Below are positions 1 through 9,249 of a DNA stretch of 64,000 bases, piece after piece. Source of the DNA: Alphaproteobacteria bacterium SO-S41 (lineage in GTDB: Bacteria; Pseudomonadota; Alphaproteobacteria; Micropepsales; Micropepsaceae). The stretch lies in assembly GCA_019670725.1 (NCBI GenBank), contig AP024629.1:2294001-2358000 (forward strand), written 5' to 3'. Below the pieces are notes generated by a model that searched no databases, had not been told where the DNA came from, and saw only the letters and a program-made list of their open reading frames with translations. Made by a program: the position numbers and the translations under genes. Position 1 is the stretch's first letter. Each line of letters opens with the position of its first letter.

Positions 1-142
1 CTCGTTCGAACTCCTCATGGCCCGTCGTGGCGGGCGCCTTGATGCCGTGCTTGGCGCGGGCCTGGCCGACCCGGATGCTCATATAGAGATACAGCAGCAT
101 CGACACGATCGCGACCAGCGCGACCAGATGAAAACCGAACAT
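1..142 (-). CDS. MAPEG family membrane protein (5' part only)
   Basis: The first 47 codons of a leftward gene are present and the rest lies beyond the window edge. The translation opens MFGFHLVALVAIVSMLLYLY, a transmembrane helix, and continues with a basic loop and the segment KAPATTGHEEFER. This resembles the N-terminus of MAPEG-family proteins (membrane-associated eicosanoid and glutathione metabolism family), whose bacterial members are small four-helix inner-membrane proteins of mostly unknown substrate. The start ATG at 142 is preceded by a GGGGGAAG Shine-Dalgarno-like run. A second, different MAPEG-like gene lies at 8834-9229. The family call rests on a short segment. Confidence 0.6.
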   Translation of the reverse strand, partial: MFGFHLVALVAIVSMLLYLYMSIRVGQARAKHGIKAPATTGHEEFER

Positions 143-246
143 GGACTTCCCCCGGGAAGGTGATGGACTCAGCGGGACGTTAGGCCGGGTTGCGGCCCTT
201 CACAACGCGTCCCCCGTCCGCTATCTGGCCCGGGCTTCTGGCTTAA

Positions 247-1530
<1,284 letters not shown>

Positions 1531-1533
1531 GCC

Positions 1534-1896
1534 ATGAAGCTCCTCGCCGTCTGTTCCGCCGCTCTCCTGCTGGCCGGTGCGGCCGCGGCGAAGGAGCATC
1601 GCTGCGCCGCCGATGCCCGTGCCCAGGCGCTGAAGTTCCTGCCGGCCTTCTATGCGCAGACCGGCGGCGAACTCGCCCCCGAAGAGGGCGAGCCCAAGGA
1701 AGGCCAAGCGCCGGGCGTCATGAACTGGGCGCTCGATGAGACCGTGACGGCGCTGCCGGAAGCGGCCGACGGCACCGCCGAGGTGCTGGAGGTCAACGGC
1801 TTCGTCTACAAGGCGACGTTCCGGATGCGCTTTCTCTACCTCAAGGATGTCACCGACAGCTGCGTCCTGGTCGGCGAAGAAATCCTCGCGCAATAG
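1534..1896 (+). CDS. Small exported two-cysteine protein, copy 1 of a tandem triplet
   Basis: A 120-residue protein of unknown function. A signal peptide (MKLLAVCSAALLLAGAAAAK) is followed by a mature part with HRCAADARAQALKFLP near its N-terminus and CVLVGEEIL at its C-terminus, so the two mature cysteines could form a disulfide. The middle segment VNGFVYKATFRMRFLYLKD alternates hydrophobic and charged residues as a beta-sheet would. The start is 3 bases after the eno stop, with AAGG 8 bases upstream, so it is probably co-transcribed with eno. The two following genes share its layout. No named family was recognised. Confidence 0.75.
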   Translation: MKLLAVCSAALLLAGAAAAKEHRCAADARAQALKFLPAFYAQTGGELAPEEGEPKEGQAPGVMNWALDETVTALPEAADGTAEVLEVNGFVYKATFRMRFLYLKDVTDSCVLVGEEILAQ

Positions 1897-1938
1897 CGTA
1901 CTGCTGTTGCCGGCCCCTCGATCCCGAAGGCCAAAGCC

Positions 1939-2319
1939 ATGAAGCTTCTCGCCGCCTCTTTCGCCGCACTGCTGCTCGCCGGCAGCGCCGCTGCCGCCTC
2001 GCCGCACCCCTGCGAGGCCGACGCCCGCGCCCGCGCGCCGAAGCTGTTGAAGGCACAGTGGGACATGGAAGGCGCGGGCCTCGCGTCCAAGCCCGGCGCG
2101 CCCGTCGAAGGCTCGCCCGACATGGCGTGGGACCTCTCGCCCGACGTCACGATCCTCGCGCCGATCGCCAACCCGTCCGGCACCGGCAAGTACGACGTCA
2201 TCGAACTCACCGCTTACGTCTACAAGGCGGAGTACCGCCTGCGCTTCCTCTACGCGCAGATTCCCGACGCCTGCGCCCTCATGGGCGAGGAAAGCTTGGA
2301 TCTCAGCGACCCCTACTAG
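1939..2319 (+). CDS. Small exported two-cysteine protein, copy 2 of a tandem triplet
   Basis: A 126-residue paralog of the preceding gene. It has a signal peptide (MKLLAASFAALLLAGSAAA), a mature N-terminus HPCEADARARAPKLLK, a beta-like core ELTAYVYKAEYRLRFLYAQ and a C-terminal CALMGEESLDL. The bases around the start (AAAGCCATGAAGCT) almost repeat those of copy 1, including the upstream GAAGG, which points to duplication including the translation start. It lies 42 bases after copy 1. Function unknown; the exported location is inferred from the signal peptide. Confidence 0.72.
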   Translation: MKLLAASFAALLLAGSAAAASPHPCEADARARAPKLLKAQWDMEGAGLASKPGAPVEGSPDMAWDLSPDVTILAPIANPSGTGKYDVIELTAYVYKAEYRLRFLYAQIPDACALMGEESLDLSDPY

Positions 2320-2411
2320 TCGCCCGCCTGCGGCAATTGCTCGCCTTGCCGCGGGCCGGAGCGCCCAATGATCATGCGTCCGGCGCACCTCTGCGCCCTA
2401 CGAGGTCGCTC

Positions 2412-2777
2412 ATGAAAATGCAGATGTTGATGGCTGCGGCGCTGCTCGCAGCCGGGTCCACGGTCGCGGCGGAAAAGCCTGCGCACCATTGCGCCGCCGA
2501 TGCGGTGGACAAGGCGACGAAGCTCCTGCGCTTCCATCTCGAGGAAGACCCGACCACGCCGAAACTGACGCCCAAGCCCAATGAACCGGCGGCCGATGGG
2601 GCCGCCGACGGGGAGTGGTATGTCGAGAGCGAGGCGACGCTGAACGCCTCGACCGAAAACGTCGACGACCTGGTCGTCAATGGCGGCCTCGGCAAGGTGC
2701 CTTTCGTGATGCACTTTTTCTACGTCAACAGCCCCGACCTCTGCGATCTCGTCGGGCAGTCGATCATGAACGAGTAG
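2412..2777 (+). CDS. Small exported two-cysteine protein, copy 3 of a tandem triplet
   Basis: A 121-residue third member of the family. The signal peptide MKMQMLMAAALLAAGSTVAA precedes HHCAADAVDKATKLLRFHLE, a central LVVNGGLGKVPFVMHFFYV and a C-terminal CDLVGQSIMNE. It is the most divergent copy but keeps both cysteines, the H-x-C-x-A-D-A opening and the C-x-L-x-G close. The ATG at 2412 was chosen because it begins the signal peptide; GAGG lies 8 to 9 bases upstream. The frame is open further upstream, but that region overlaps copy 2 and lacks a plausible N-terminus. Function unknown. Confidence 0.68.
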   Translation: MKMQMLMAAALLAAGSTVAAEKPAHHCAADAVDKATKLLRFHLEEDPTTPKLTPKPNEPAADGAADGEWYVESEATLNASTENVDDLVVNGGLGKVPFVMHFFYVNSPDLCDLVGQSIMNE

Positions 2778-2853
2778 CGTCCCCCGCGCGTTATGGTCGC
2801 GTTGACGGTGCTCCGCACCTAGCCAAGTTTGGCGGCTCATTCTGGGGGCCGCC

Positions 2854-4746
2854 ATGTCAGACACGATTTCCCGCCGCGATTTCCTGAACGGCGTTTCGCT
2901 CGCCGTCGTCGCGGGCCTGACGCCGCTGGGGCAGGGCTTCCTGCCCGAGGCCTGGGCCGCGACCCCAGCGCCGTACCCGCCTGCGCTGACCGGCCTCCGC
3001 GGCAGCCATGACGGCGCCTTCGAGACCATCCACAAGGTCGCGCGCGAAGGCGAAACCTTCGACATCGATGGCCTACCCGAGTCCGAGACCTATGACCTGA
3101 TCGTGGTCGGCGGCGGCATCGCCGGCCTCACCGCCGCCTGGTTCTACGCGCGCGAAAAGCCCGAGGCGAAGATCCTCGTCGTCGATAACCACGACGATTT
3201 CGGCGGCCACGCCAAGCGCAACGAGTTCACCGTCGATGGCAGACTGCTGATCGGCTATGGCGGCAGCGAGGCGTTCCAATCGCCCAAGGGCATCTGGTCC
3301 GACGTGGCGAAGGACCTGGTCAAGGCGATCGGCATCGACATCGAGCGCTGGTACGACCCCAAGGTCTTCAACCGCACGCTCTATCCCTCGCTGGGGATGA
3401 GCCGCGCCGTCTGGTTCGACAAGGAGACGTTCGGCCAGGACAAGCTCGTCACCGGCGACCCGACGCCCGTCGTCGCCGACGACATCCCGCCCGAGAACAG
3501 CAACGCGCGCGAGCCTGCTGCCTTCATCGCCGACATGCCGGTCTCCGACGCCGCGAAGGCCGCGCTGCTGAAGCTCTACGCGGGCAAGACCGACTATCTC
3601 GCCGGCCTCGAAGGCGAGGCGCGCACCGAGTATTTGGACAAGAACAGCTACCGCACCTATCTGCGCGACAAGGCCGGCCTGCCTGACGACGCGCTTGCCG
3701 CGTTCCAGAAGCGCAGCCACGACTTCTTCGCCATCGGCATCGACGGCGTCCCCGCCTCATGGGCGGCGGAGACCGGCTATCCTGGTTTCGAGGCGCTGGG
3801 CCTTGAAACCGACGCGATGGCCGAAGCCGAACTCACCGAGCCCTATATCTACCACTTCCCCGACGGGAACGCGGGCATCGCGCGCTCGATCGTCAAGGCG
3901 CTGATCCCGGACGTGGGGGAGGGCGCCGCCGACATGAACGGCATCGTCCTGTCACGCTTCGACTACGCCAAGCTCGACCGCCCCGAGAACCGCGTCCGCA
4001 TCCGCGTCTCGACCACCGCTGTCGTGGTGCGCAATCGCGGCGAAGGCGTCGATGTCGGCGTGGTCACGGGCGGCAAGCTCACCCGGCTGCGCAGCAAGCA
4101 CGCCGTGCTCTCCTGCAATGCGGGCGTCATCCCCGCGATCTGCACTGAACTGCCGGAGGCGCAGAAGGCGGGCTTGATGGCGAATGTCCGCGCCCCGCTC
4201 ATCTACGCCAACGTGGTTGTGAAGAACTGGCAGGCCTGGGCAAAGCTCGGCACCCATTCCATCATGTCGCCGATGGGCTTCTGGGCGCTGAGCAAGCTCG
4301 ACTATCCCGTCAGCCTCGGCGGCTACGATTTTCCGTCCGACCCGTCGCAGCCCATGGTGCTGCACCTCGTCCACGTCCCCGTCGAGCCTGCCGAAGGCCT
4401 CAGCGCCAGCGACCAGTCGCGCATGGGCCGGATGAAGCTCTACGAAGCGGCGTTCTCGTATTACGAGGACTCTCTCCGCGATCAGTTGAACCGGATGCTG
4501 GGGGCGGGCGGCTTCAACGACAAGACCGACATCCTTGCCATCACCATCAACCGCTGGTCGCACGGCTACAGCTACTATCCGAACCCGATCTGGGACGACG
4601 AAGCGGCCTTCGAAACCTATATGGAAGACGCCAAGAAACCCGCCGGCCGCATCGCCATCGGCCTCTCCGACACCGGCTGGGACGCCTACGCCCATGTCGC
4701 CATCGACGAGGCCGTCCGCGCGACCATCGAGGTGCTGGCGACCTGA
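2854..4746 (+). CDS. Tat-exported FAD-dependent oxidoreductase, spermidine-dehydrogenase-like
   Basis: A 630-residue flavoprotein. A twin-arginine signal (ISRRDFLNGVSLAVVAGL) predicts folding with cofactor in the cytoplasm and export to the periplasm. The FAD-binding Rossmann motif VVGGGIAGLTAAWFYA is at about residues 84-99, followed by the acidic strand end and NHDDFGGHAKRNEF typical of amine-oxidase-like flavoproteins. Overall layout and N-terminus recall bacterial spermidine dehydrogenase (SpdH)-like proteins. The substrate is not shown by the sequence. The alkylsulfatase-like gene follows after 41 bases on the same strand, so the two may be co-transcribed. Confidence 0.75.
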   Translation: MSDTISRRDFLNGVSLAVVAGLTPLGQGFLPEAWAATPAPYPPALTGLRGSHDGAFETIHKVAREGETFDIDGLPESETYDLIVVGGGIAGLTAAWFYAREKPEAKILVVDNHDDFGGHAKRNEFTVDGRLLIGYGGSEAFQSPKGIWSDVAKDLVKAIGIDIERWYDPKVFNRTLYPSLGMSRAVWFDKETFGQDKLVTGDPTPVVADDIPPENSNAREPAAFIADMPVSDAAKAALLKLYAGKTDYLAGLEGEARTEYLDKNSYRTYLRDKAGLPDDALAAFQKRSHDFFAIGIDGVPASWAAETGYPGFEALGLETDAMAEAELTEPYIYHFPDGNAGIARSIVKALIPDVGEGAADMNGIVLSRFDYAKLDRPENRVRIRVSTTAVVVRNRGEGVDVGVVTGGKLTRLRSKHAVLSCNAGVIPAICTELPEAQKAGLMANVRAPLIYANVVVKNWQAWAKLGTHSIMSPMGFWALSKLDYPVSLGGYDFPSDPSQPMVLHLVHVPVEPAEGLSASDQSRMGRMKLYEAAFSYYEDSLRDQLNRMLGAGGFNDKTDILAITINRWSHGYSYYPNPIWDDEAAFETYMEDAKKPAGRIAIGLSDTGWDAYAHVAIDEAVRATIEVLAT

Positions 4747-4787
4747 CGGCGGGCTTGCTGTAGTCTCCTCCAAAACCGGGGGAGACG

Positions 4788-6665
4788 ATGGACGCCACTT
4801 CATTCACCGCCAAGCGCAACGCCGCCTTCCTGGACGGCTGGGCGAGGACGGGCGATCACGAGGCCGCCTTCGCCAAGCGCGGCTTCACCTGCGACTGGGG
4901 CGACGACCGGATCGTCCGTGCGGCGGACAATCGCGAAATCTGGAACTTCCGCGCCTATGACTACATCGAGGGAGAAGCGCCGGACTCCGTGAACCCCAGC
5001 CTGTGGCGTCACGCCAAGCTGCTGAAGCTTTCCGGCCTCTTCGAAGTCCATCCCCGCATCTGGCAGATCCGCGGCTTCGATCTCTCCAACCTCACCGTCA
5101 TCCTCGGCGACACCGGCTACATCGTCATCGACCCGCTGATCTCCACCGAGGTCGCGAGCGCCGCGATGGAGCTGGTGCGCCGCCAGCTCGGCGACCGGCC
5201 GGTCACCGCGGTCATCTACACGCACAGCCATGTCGATCATTTTGGCGGCGTGAAGGGCGTGATCTCTCAGGACGACGCCGACAGCGGCCGCGTGCCCGTC
5301 ATCGCGCCGGTCGGCTTCTTGCACTACGCGGTTGCCGAAAACGTCATCGCTGGCCCTGCGATGCTGCGGCGCTCGACCTACATGTACGGCTCGCTGCTGC
5401 CGCGCCACGCCTGTGGCCAGTGCACCACCGGCCTTGGCCCGGCCGTCTCGCTCGGTACGGTCAGCCTGATCGCCCCAACCGTCGACATCACCCATACCGG
5501 CCAGACCCTCACCGTCGACGGCGTCGAGATCGAATTCCAGATGACGCCGGAAACCGAAGCGCCGGCGGAGATGAACTTCTTCTTCCCGCAATTCGGCGCG
5601 CTCTGCCTCGCCGAGAACGCCAACGGCTCGCTGCACAACGTGCTGACCCCGCGCGGCGCCTTGGTGCGCGACGCGAAGGCGTGGGGCGACTACCTGACCG
5701 AGGCCTGGCGCCTGTTCGGCGCGCGCACCGACGTCATGTTCACCTCCCACTTCTGGCCGCGCTGGGGCCGCGAGGAGATCGAGAGCTTCGTCCTCAAGCA
5801 CCGCGATCTCTACCGCTACCTGCACGATCAATCCGTGCGCCTGATGAACCAGGGTCTGGTCGGAGAGGAGATTGCCGAGGCGCTGGAACTCCCGCCCGCC
5901 ATCGCCGCCGAATGGTTCAACCGCGGCTATTACGGGCACCTCAAGTTCAACGCCCGCGCCGTCTATCAGCGCTATCTCGGCTTCTTCGACGGCAACCCCG
6001 CCAACCTCGACAAGCTGCCGCCGGTCGATGCCGGCAAGCGCTATGTCGAATTCATGGGCGGCGCCGAGGCGGTGCTGGAGAAGGCGCAGGTCTGTTTCGA
6101 CGACGGCGATTATCGCTGGACCGCGCAGGTCGTCAGCCATGTCGTCTTCGCCGACCCCACCAACAAGCCGGCGCGCGAACTTCTCGCGCAGAGCTTCGAA
6201 CAGCTCGGCTACCAGGCCGAGAACGCGGTCTGGCGGAACTTCTACCTCACCGGCGCGCAGGAACTCCGCAACGGCGTCTTCGCATTGCCGCTCGCTGCGG
6301 GCGGCGCGCCGGAACTGATGGCGGCGATGAGCCCCGAGATGATCCTCGACCTCATGAGCGTCCGCTTGAATCCCGAAAAGGCCGGCGACCGCCGCCTCAC
6401 CATCGGCCTCACCTTCACCGATGTCGGCCGCGACTTCACGCTGACGCTCGCCAATGCGGTGCTGATCGCCGAGCCAGGCCGCCCCGCAATTGCAGATGTT
6501 CAGGTCAGCCTCGCTCGCATGACCCTGCTGCCGCTCGCGACCCGCGCCACGGCGTTCGACAAGGCGAGCACCGCCGTCAAGACGGACGGCGACGCCAACG
6601 CGTTTGCCGGGCTGATCGAGATGCTCGACCCGCCCGGCAAATGGTTCGGTCTGTCGGAGCCCTAG
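4788..6665 (+). CDS. Alkyl sulfatase-like metallo-beta-lactamase-fold hydrolase (SdsA/BDS1 family)
   Basis: A 625-residue protein with the zinc motif THSHVDHFGG (H146, H148, D150, H151), a further ligand region ETEAPAEMNFFFPQFGALC, a helical dimerisation segment in the middle, and a C-terminal SCP2-like domain from about residue 500 that in this family binds the hydrophobic tail. SdsA1-type enzymes split primary alkyl sulfates to alcohol and sulfate. Unlike secreted SdsA1, no signal peptide is visible (it begins MDATSFTAKRNAAFLDGW), so a cytoplasmic location is inferred. Its stop overlaps the stop of the convergent gene by 4 bases. Confidence 0.82.
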   Translation: MDATSFTAKRNAAFLDGWARTGDHEAAFAKRGFTCDWGDDRIVRAADNREIWNFRAYDYIEGEAPDSVNPSLWRHAKLLKLSGLFEVHPRIWQIRGFDLSNLTVILGDTGYIVIDPLISTEVASAAMELVRRQLGDRPVTAVIYTHSHVDHFGGVKGVISQDDADSGRVPVIAPVGFLHYAVAENVIAGPAMLRRSTYMYGSLLPRHACGQCTTGLGPAVSLGTVSLIAPTVDITHTGQTLTVDGVEIEFQMTPETEAPAEMNFFFPQFGALCLAENANGSLHNVLTPRGALVRDAKAWGDYLTEAWRLFGARTDVMFTSHFWPRWGREEIESFVLKHRDLYRYLHDQSVRLMNQGLVGEEIAEALELPPAIAAEWFNRGYYGHLKFNARAVYQRYLGFFDGNPANLDKLPPVDAGKRYVEFMGGAEAVLEKAQVCFDDGDYRWTAQVVSHVVFADPTNKPARELLAQSFEQLGYQAENAVWRNFYLTGAQELRNGVFALPLAAGGAPELMAAMSPEMILDLMSVRLNPEKAGDRRLTIGLTFTDVGRDFTLTLANAVLIAEPGRPAIADVQVSLARMTLLPLATRATAFDKASTAVKTDGDANAFAGLIEMLDPPGKWFGLSEP

Positions 6666-7183
6666 CGCGCGACGGCGCGCTTGCCGAACGAGCGCTTCAC
6701 CGGCGCGCCGGGGCGGGCGACGGCCGCGCGGGTGCGCGAGATCGGGCGGGCCTGCTGGCCGGTCTCGCCACGATGCTGGCCGATCAGGTCGCGCAGGAAG
6801 GGCACGCCCTGATCCTTGGGCAGGCAGGCCGCCGGCAGGTGCACCGTGCCGCTGCGATGGATGATGGTGAGATAGGCGCCGCCCGTCTTGCGATCGGTAT
6901 GGACCGACTGGATGTGGCGATAGAGGACTTCGATCGGCTGCGTCGCCAGCGGCCCGCCGGGCACGGTGATCGACACCGGCGTCACCACGACCTGGCGCTT
7001 GCGGCCGAGCATCATCAGCGCGAACACGACGCCCGTCACGGCCGCGGCAGCGGCGAACACCGCCGGACCCATCCGGCCGCTCTGGGCCAGCGGCACGGCA
7101 AGCGCGCCCAGCGCCAGGAACGCCACGACGGCCGCGAGGTAGAGACCCATCCGGACGCGGTAGGGAATGATGATCGAACGCAT
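6662..7183 (-). CDS. Two-helix membrane protein with PH-like domain, unknown function
   Basis: A 173-residue protein. Two closely spaced transmembrane helices (about residues 12-32 and 38-58) are followed by a soluble beta-rich domain (QVVVTPVSITVPGG, IEVLYRHIQSVHTDR, AYLTIIHRSGTVHLP) that resembles bacterial PH-like domains found behind paired helices, and then a basic, proline-containing tail ending KRSFGKRAVAR. The ATG at 7183 was chosen over an upstream start because it directly precedes the hydrophobic region and has GGGGAC upstream. The PH-like assignment is inferred from pattern only. The gene is convergent with the alkylsulfatase-like gene and divergent from the FtsB-like gene. Confidence 0.55.
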   Translation of the reverse strand: MRSIIIPYRVRMGLYLAAVVAFLALGALAVPLAQSGRMGPAVFAAAAAVTGVVFALMMLGRKRQVVVTPVSITVPGGPLATQPIEVLYRHIQSVHTDRKTGGAYLTIIHRSGTVHLPAACLPKDQGVPFLRDLIGQHRGETGQQARPISRTRAAVARPGAPVKRSFGKRAVAR

Positions 7184-7316
7184 GTTGAAGTCCCCGATTT
7201 TCACATCAGGGAGCAAGCGGCGTGCCCGTTTCAGGGTGCGTTTTCGTACCAATTCGGCTCGGAAAGGCGGCTTTCCGCCGCGCATCGTCCCGCACCGCAC
7301 AGTCATGCCTAATCAA

Positions 7317-7345
7317 AGGTTTACGGCCTTAAATGCCGTTAACCT
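7317..7345. promoter_or_regulatory. Imperfect inverted repeat with TTAA half-sites before the ftsB-like gene
   Basis: Two 11-base arms (AGGTTTACGGC and GCCGTTAACCT) match as an inverted repeat with one mismatch around a 7-base centre. Two TTAA tetramers lie at 7329-7332 and 7339-7342, 6 bases apart. The element sits between divergent genes, 44 bases before the ftsB-like start. The cell-cycle regulator CtrA recognises TTAA-N7-TTAA; the 6-base gap here is one short, so a CtrA site is only suggested. Confidence 0.3.
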
Positions 7346-7388
7346 CCTGTGAGTTGTATTGCGCCGCAACCTCTGTAGTGATCGTCAC

Positions 7389-7712
7389 ATGCGGCGACGG
7401 ATGACAGTGAAGCGGTTTGCGCAGGGGATGATCGTCCCGTGCCTGTGCGTTGCGCTGATTTCCTATTTTGCCTGGCACGCCGTTTACGGCGAATATGGTG
7501 CCTTCAAGCTGACCCGCCTCGACGAGCGCGTCGCCATCCGCACCGCGGAGTTGCAGACCGTCACCGCCGAACGCGCGAAGATGGAGCGCCGGGTCCAGCT
7601 CATGCAGCCCGGCAAGGTCGATCCCGACATGCTTGACGAGCAGTCGCGCGCCTCGCTCGGCTATTCCGCGCCCGACGAACTCACCATCTACTGGGACAGC
7701 GTCACCCGCTGA
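7389..7712 (+). CDS. FtsB/DivIC-like septum formation initiator
   Basis: A small bitopic divisome protein. A short basic N-terminus (MRRRMTVKRFAQG) precedes one transmembrane helix (IVPCLCVALISYFAWHAVY), then a coiled-coil segment (RLDERVAIRTAELQTVTAER to RVQLMQ) and a conserved-type end (DPDMLDEQSRASLGYSAPDE). In the family, such proteins bridge FtsL and FtsQ at the septum. The product is about 107 residues, the family's usual size. ATG codons at 7389 and 7401 both fit and neither has a strong Shine-Dalgarno sequence. Its place just before pdhA is conserved in alphaproteobacteria. Confidence 0.8.
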   Translation: MRRRMTVKRFAQGMIVPCLCVALISYFAWHAVYGEYGAFKLTRLDERVAIRTAELQTVTAERAKMERRVQLMQPGKVDPDMLDEQSRASLGYSAPDELTIYWDSVTR

Positions 7713-7757
7713 CACGATGTCAGTGTCACCCTTCTTGGGTGGCCCTTCTTTGGTGGC
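7710..7757. promoter_or_regulatory. Candidate operator region upstream of the pdh operon
   Basis: An inverted repeat TGACA-CGA-TGTCA (7710-7722) overlaps the stop codon of the ftsB-like gene, and GTGTCA follows at once, making a second nested repeat. Directly downstream are two tandem 14-base direct repeats, CCTTCTTGGGTGGC (7730-7743) and CCTTCTTTGGTGGC (7744-7757), identical at 13 of 14 positions. All lie in the 101-base gap before pdhA. A regulator-binding role is inferred; the regulator is unknown. Confidence 0.35.
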
Positions 7758-7813
7758 ATGCGGGGCAGTGGCGCGCTACATAGTTTCCGACGTGCATTTG
7801 CGCTTAGGAACCC

Positions 7814-8797
7814 ATGTCCAAGACCGCCACGGCCGCCTCTCAGAACGCTGCGCTTCTGAACCAGTTTTACCGCGACATGCTGCTGATCCGCCGCTTCGAG
7901 GAGCGGGCCGGTCAGCTCTACGGCATGGGGCTGATCGGCGGCTTCTGCCATCTCTATATCGGCCAGGAAGCCGTCGTCGTCGGGATGCAGGCGGCGACCG
8001 AGCCGGGCGACCAGGTGATCACCGCCTATCGCGATCACGGCCATATGCTGGCCTGCGGTATGGAACCGGCCGGCGTGATGGCCGAACTCACGGGGCGCTC
8101 GGGCGGCTATTCGAAGGGCAAGGGCGGCTCGATGCATATGTTCAGCCGCGAGAAGAACTTCTACGGCGGCCACGGCATTGTCGGCGCGCAGGTGCCGCTG
8201 GGCACCGGCCTTGCCTTCGCCAACCGCTATCGCGGCAACGACCGGGTCAGCCTCACCTATTTCGGCGACGGCGCGGCGAATCAGGGCCAGGTCTATGAGA
8301 GCTTCAACATGGCCGCGGTCTGGAAGCTGCCCGTCGTCTATGTGATCGAGAACAACCAGTACGCGATGGGCACCGCGATCTCGCGCTCGACGTCGGAGAC
8401 CCATCTCTACAAGCGCGGCGTCAGCTTCAACATCCCCGGCGAGGAAGTCGACGGCATGGATGTCGAGGCCGTCTATGCCGCCGGCCGCAAGGCGGTCGAG
8501 CACTGCCGCGCGGGCAACGGCCCCTACATTCTGGAAATGCGCACCTATCGCTATCGCGGCCACTCGATGTCGGACCCCGCGAAGTACCGCACCAAGGAAG
8601 AGGTGCAGGAGATGCGCGAGAAGCACGATCCGATCGAGGGCCTGCGCACCAAGATCCTCGCCGCCGGCGCCGCCGACGAAGCGGCCCTGAAGGCGCTCGA
8701 CAAGGAGATCAAGGACACGGTCTCGGCCGCCGCCGAGTTCGCACAAATGAGTCCGGAGCCCGATCCGAAGGAGCTCTGGACCGAAATCTACGCCTAG
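7814..8797 (+). CDS. pdhA: Pyruvate dehydrogenase E1 component, alpha subunit
   Basis: Catalytic subunit of the thiamine-diphosphate-dependent E1 heterotetramer, which decarboxylates pyruvate and passes the acetyl group to lipoyl-E2. The 327-residue product has the TPP/Mg motif GDGAANQGQVYESFNMA through IENN (about residues 151-181), the active-site region GSMHMF and the phosphorylation-loop-like segment YRYRGHSMSDPAKYRTKEE. The start ATG follows TTAGGAA. It heads the order pdhA-MAPEG-pdhB-DUF5076-pdhC; the separate alpha/beta E1 type is the one usual in alphaproteobacteria. Confidence 0.97.
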   Translation: MSKTATAASQNAALLNQFYRDMLLIRRFEERAGQLYGMGLIGGFCHLYIGQEAVVVGMQAATEPGDQVITAYRDHGHMLACGMEPAGVMAELTGRSGGYSKGKGGSMHMFSREKNFYGGHGIVGAQVPLGTGLAFANRYRGNDRVSLTYFGDGAANQGQVYESFNMAAVWKLPVVYVIENNQYAMGTAISRSTSETHLYKRGVSFNIPGEEVDGMDVEAVYAAGRKAVEHCRAGNGPYILEMRTYRYRGHSMSDPAKYRTKEEVQEMREKHDPIEGLRTKILAAGAADEAALKALDKEIKDTVSAAAEFAQMSPEPDPKELWTEIYA

Positions 8798-8833
8798 GCC
8801 GATGACGGTCAGGCACATCCGGGGGGAACTGAC

Positions 8834-9229
8834 ATGACGATCGAACTGACGATGCTGGCCTATAGCGTGGCGCTGCTGATTGTCCTGGTGCTCATCCAGG
8901 CCAATGTCGGCGTGATGGCACAGGGCCTGACGCCGCTCGCCAACAGCCGCGATGGTCTGCCGCCGCCGTCGGGTTTCCACGCCCGCATGAAGCGCGTCGT
9001 CGACAACCATCGCGAGGGCCTGACCATGTTCGCGCCGCTCGCACTGATCGCCGCGCAGCAGGGCATCTCGACCTCGACCACCGTGCTCGGCGCACAGCTG
9101 TTCTTCTACTCGCGCGTCGTCCACGCGCTGCTCTACACCTTCGGCGTGCCGATGGTGCGTCCGCTCGCCTGGGTCGTCGGCTTGGCCGGCACCGTCATGA
9201 TCTTACTGGCGATCTTCAAGATCGCCTGA
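8834..9229 (+). CDS. MAPEG family membrane protein inside the pdh operon
   Basis: A 131-residue integral membrane protein with four hydrophobic helices (residues about 4-26, 60-75, 80-100 and 108-130). The loop [23 protein letters not shown] matches the polar E-N/H-R-E-x-x pattern of MAPEG proteins, which in characterised members helps bind glutathione. Its role here is unknown. It lies 36 bases after pdhA and 20 bases before pdhB with no room for a separate terminator, so it is presumably co-transcribed with the pyruvate dehydrogenase genes. GGGGGGAAC precedes the ATG. Confidence 0.78.
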   Translation: MTIELTMLAYSVALLIVLVLIQANVGVMAQGLTPLANSRDGLPPPSGFHARMKRVVDNHREGLTMFAPLALIAAQQGISTSTTVLGAQLFFYSRVVHALLYTFGVPMVRPLAWVVGLAGTVMILLAIFKIA

Positions 9230-9249
9230 ACCCAAGGGTCCGCTTTCGT

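Noticed and set aside
5003-7312. A 769-residue open frame on the + strand
   Set aside because: It is a GC-rich shadow of the alkylsulfatase-like gene and its neighbour; composition is dominated by Arg, Ala and Pro, with no domain, while the true frame shows clear zinc motifs.
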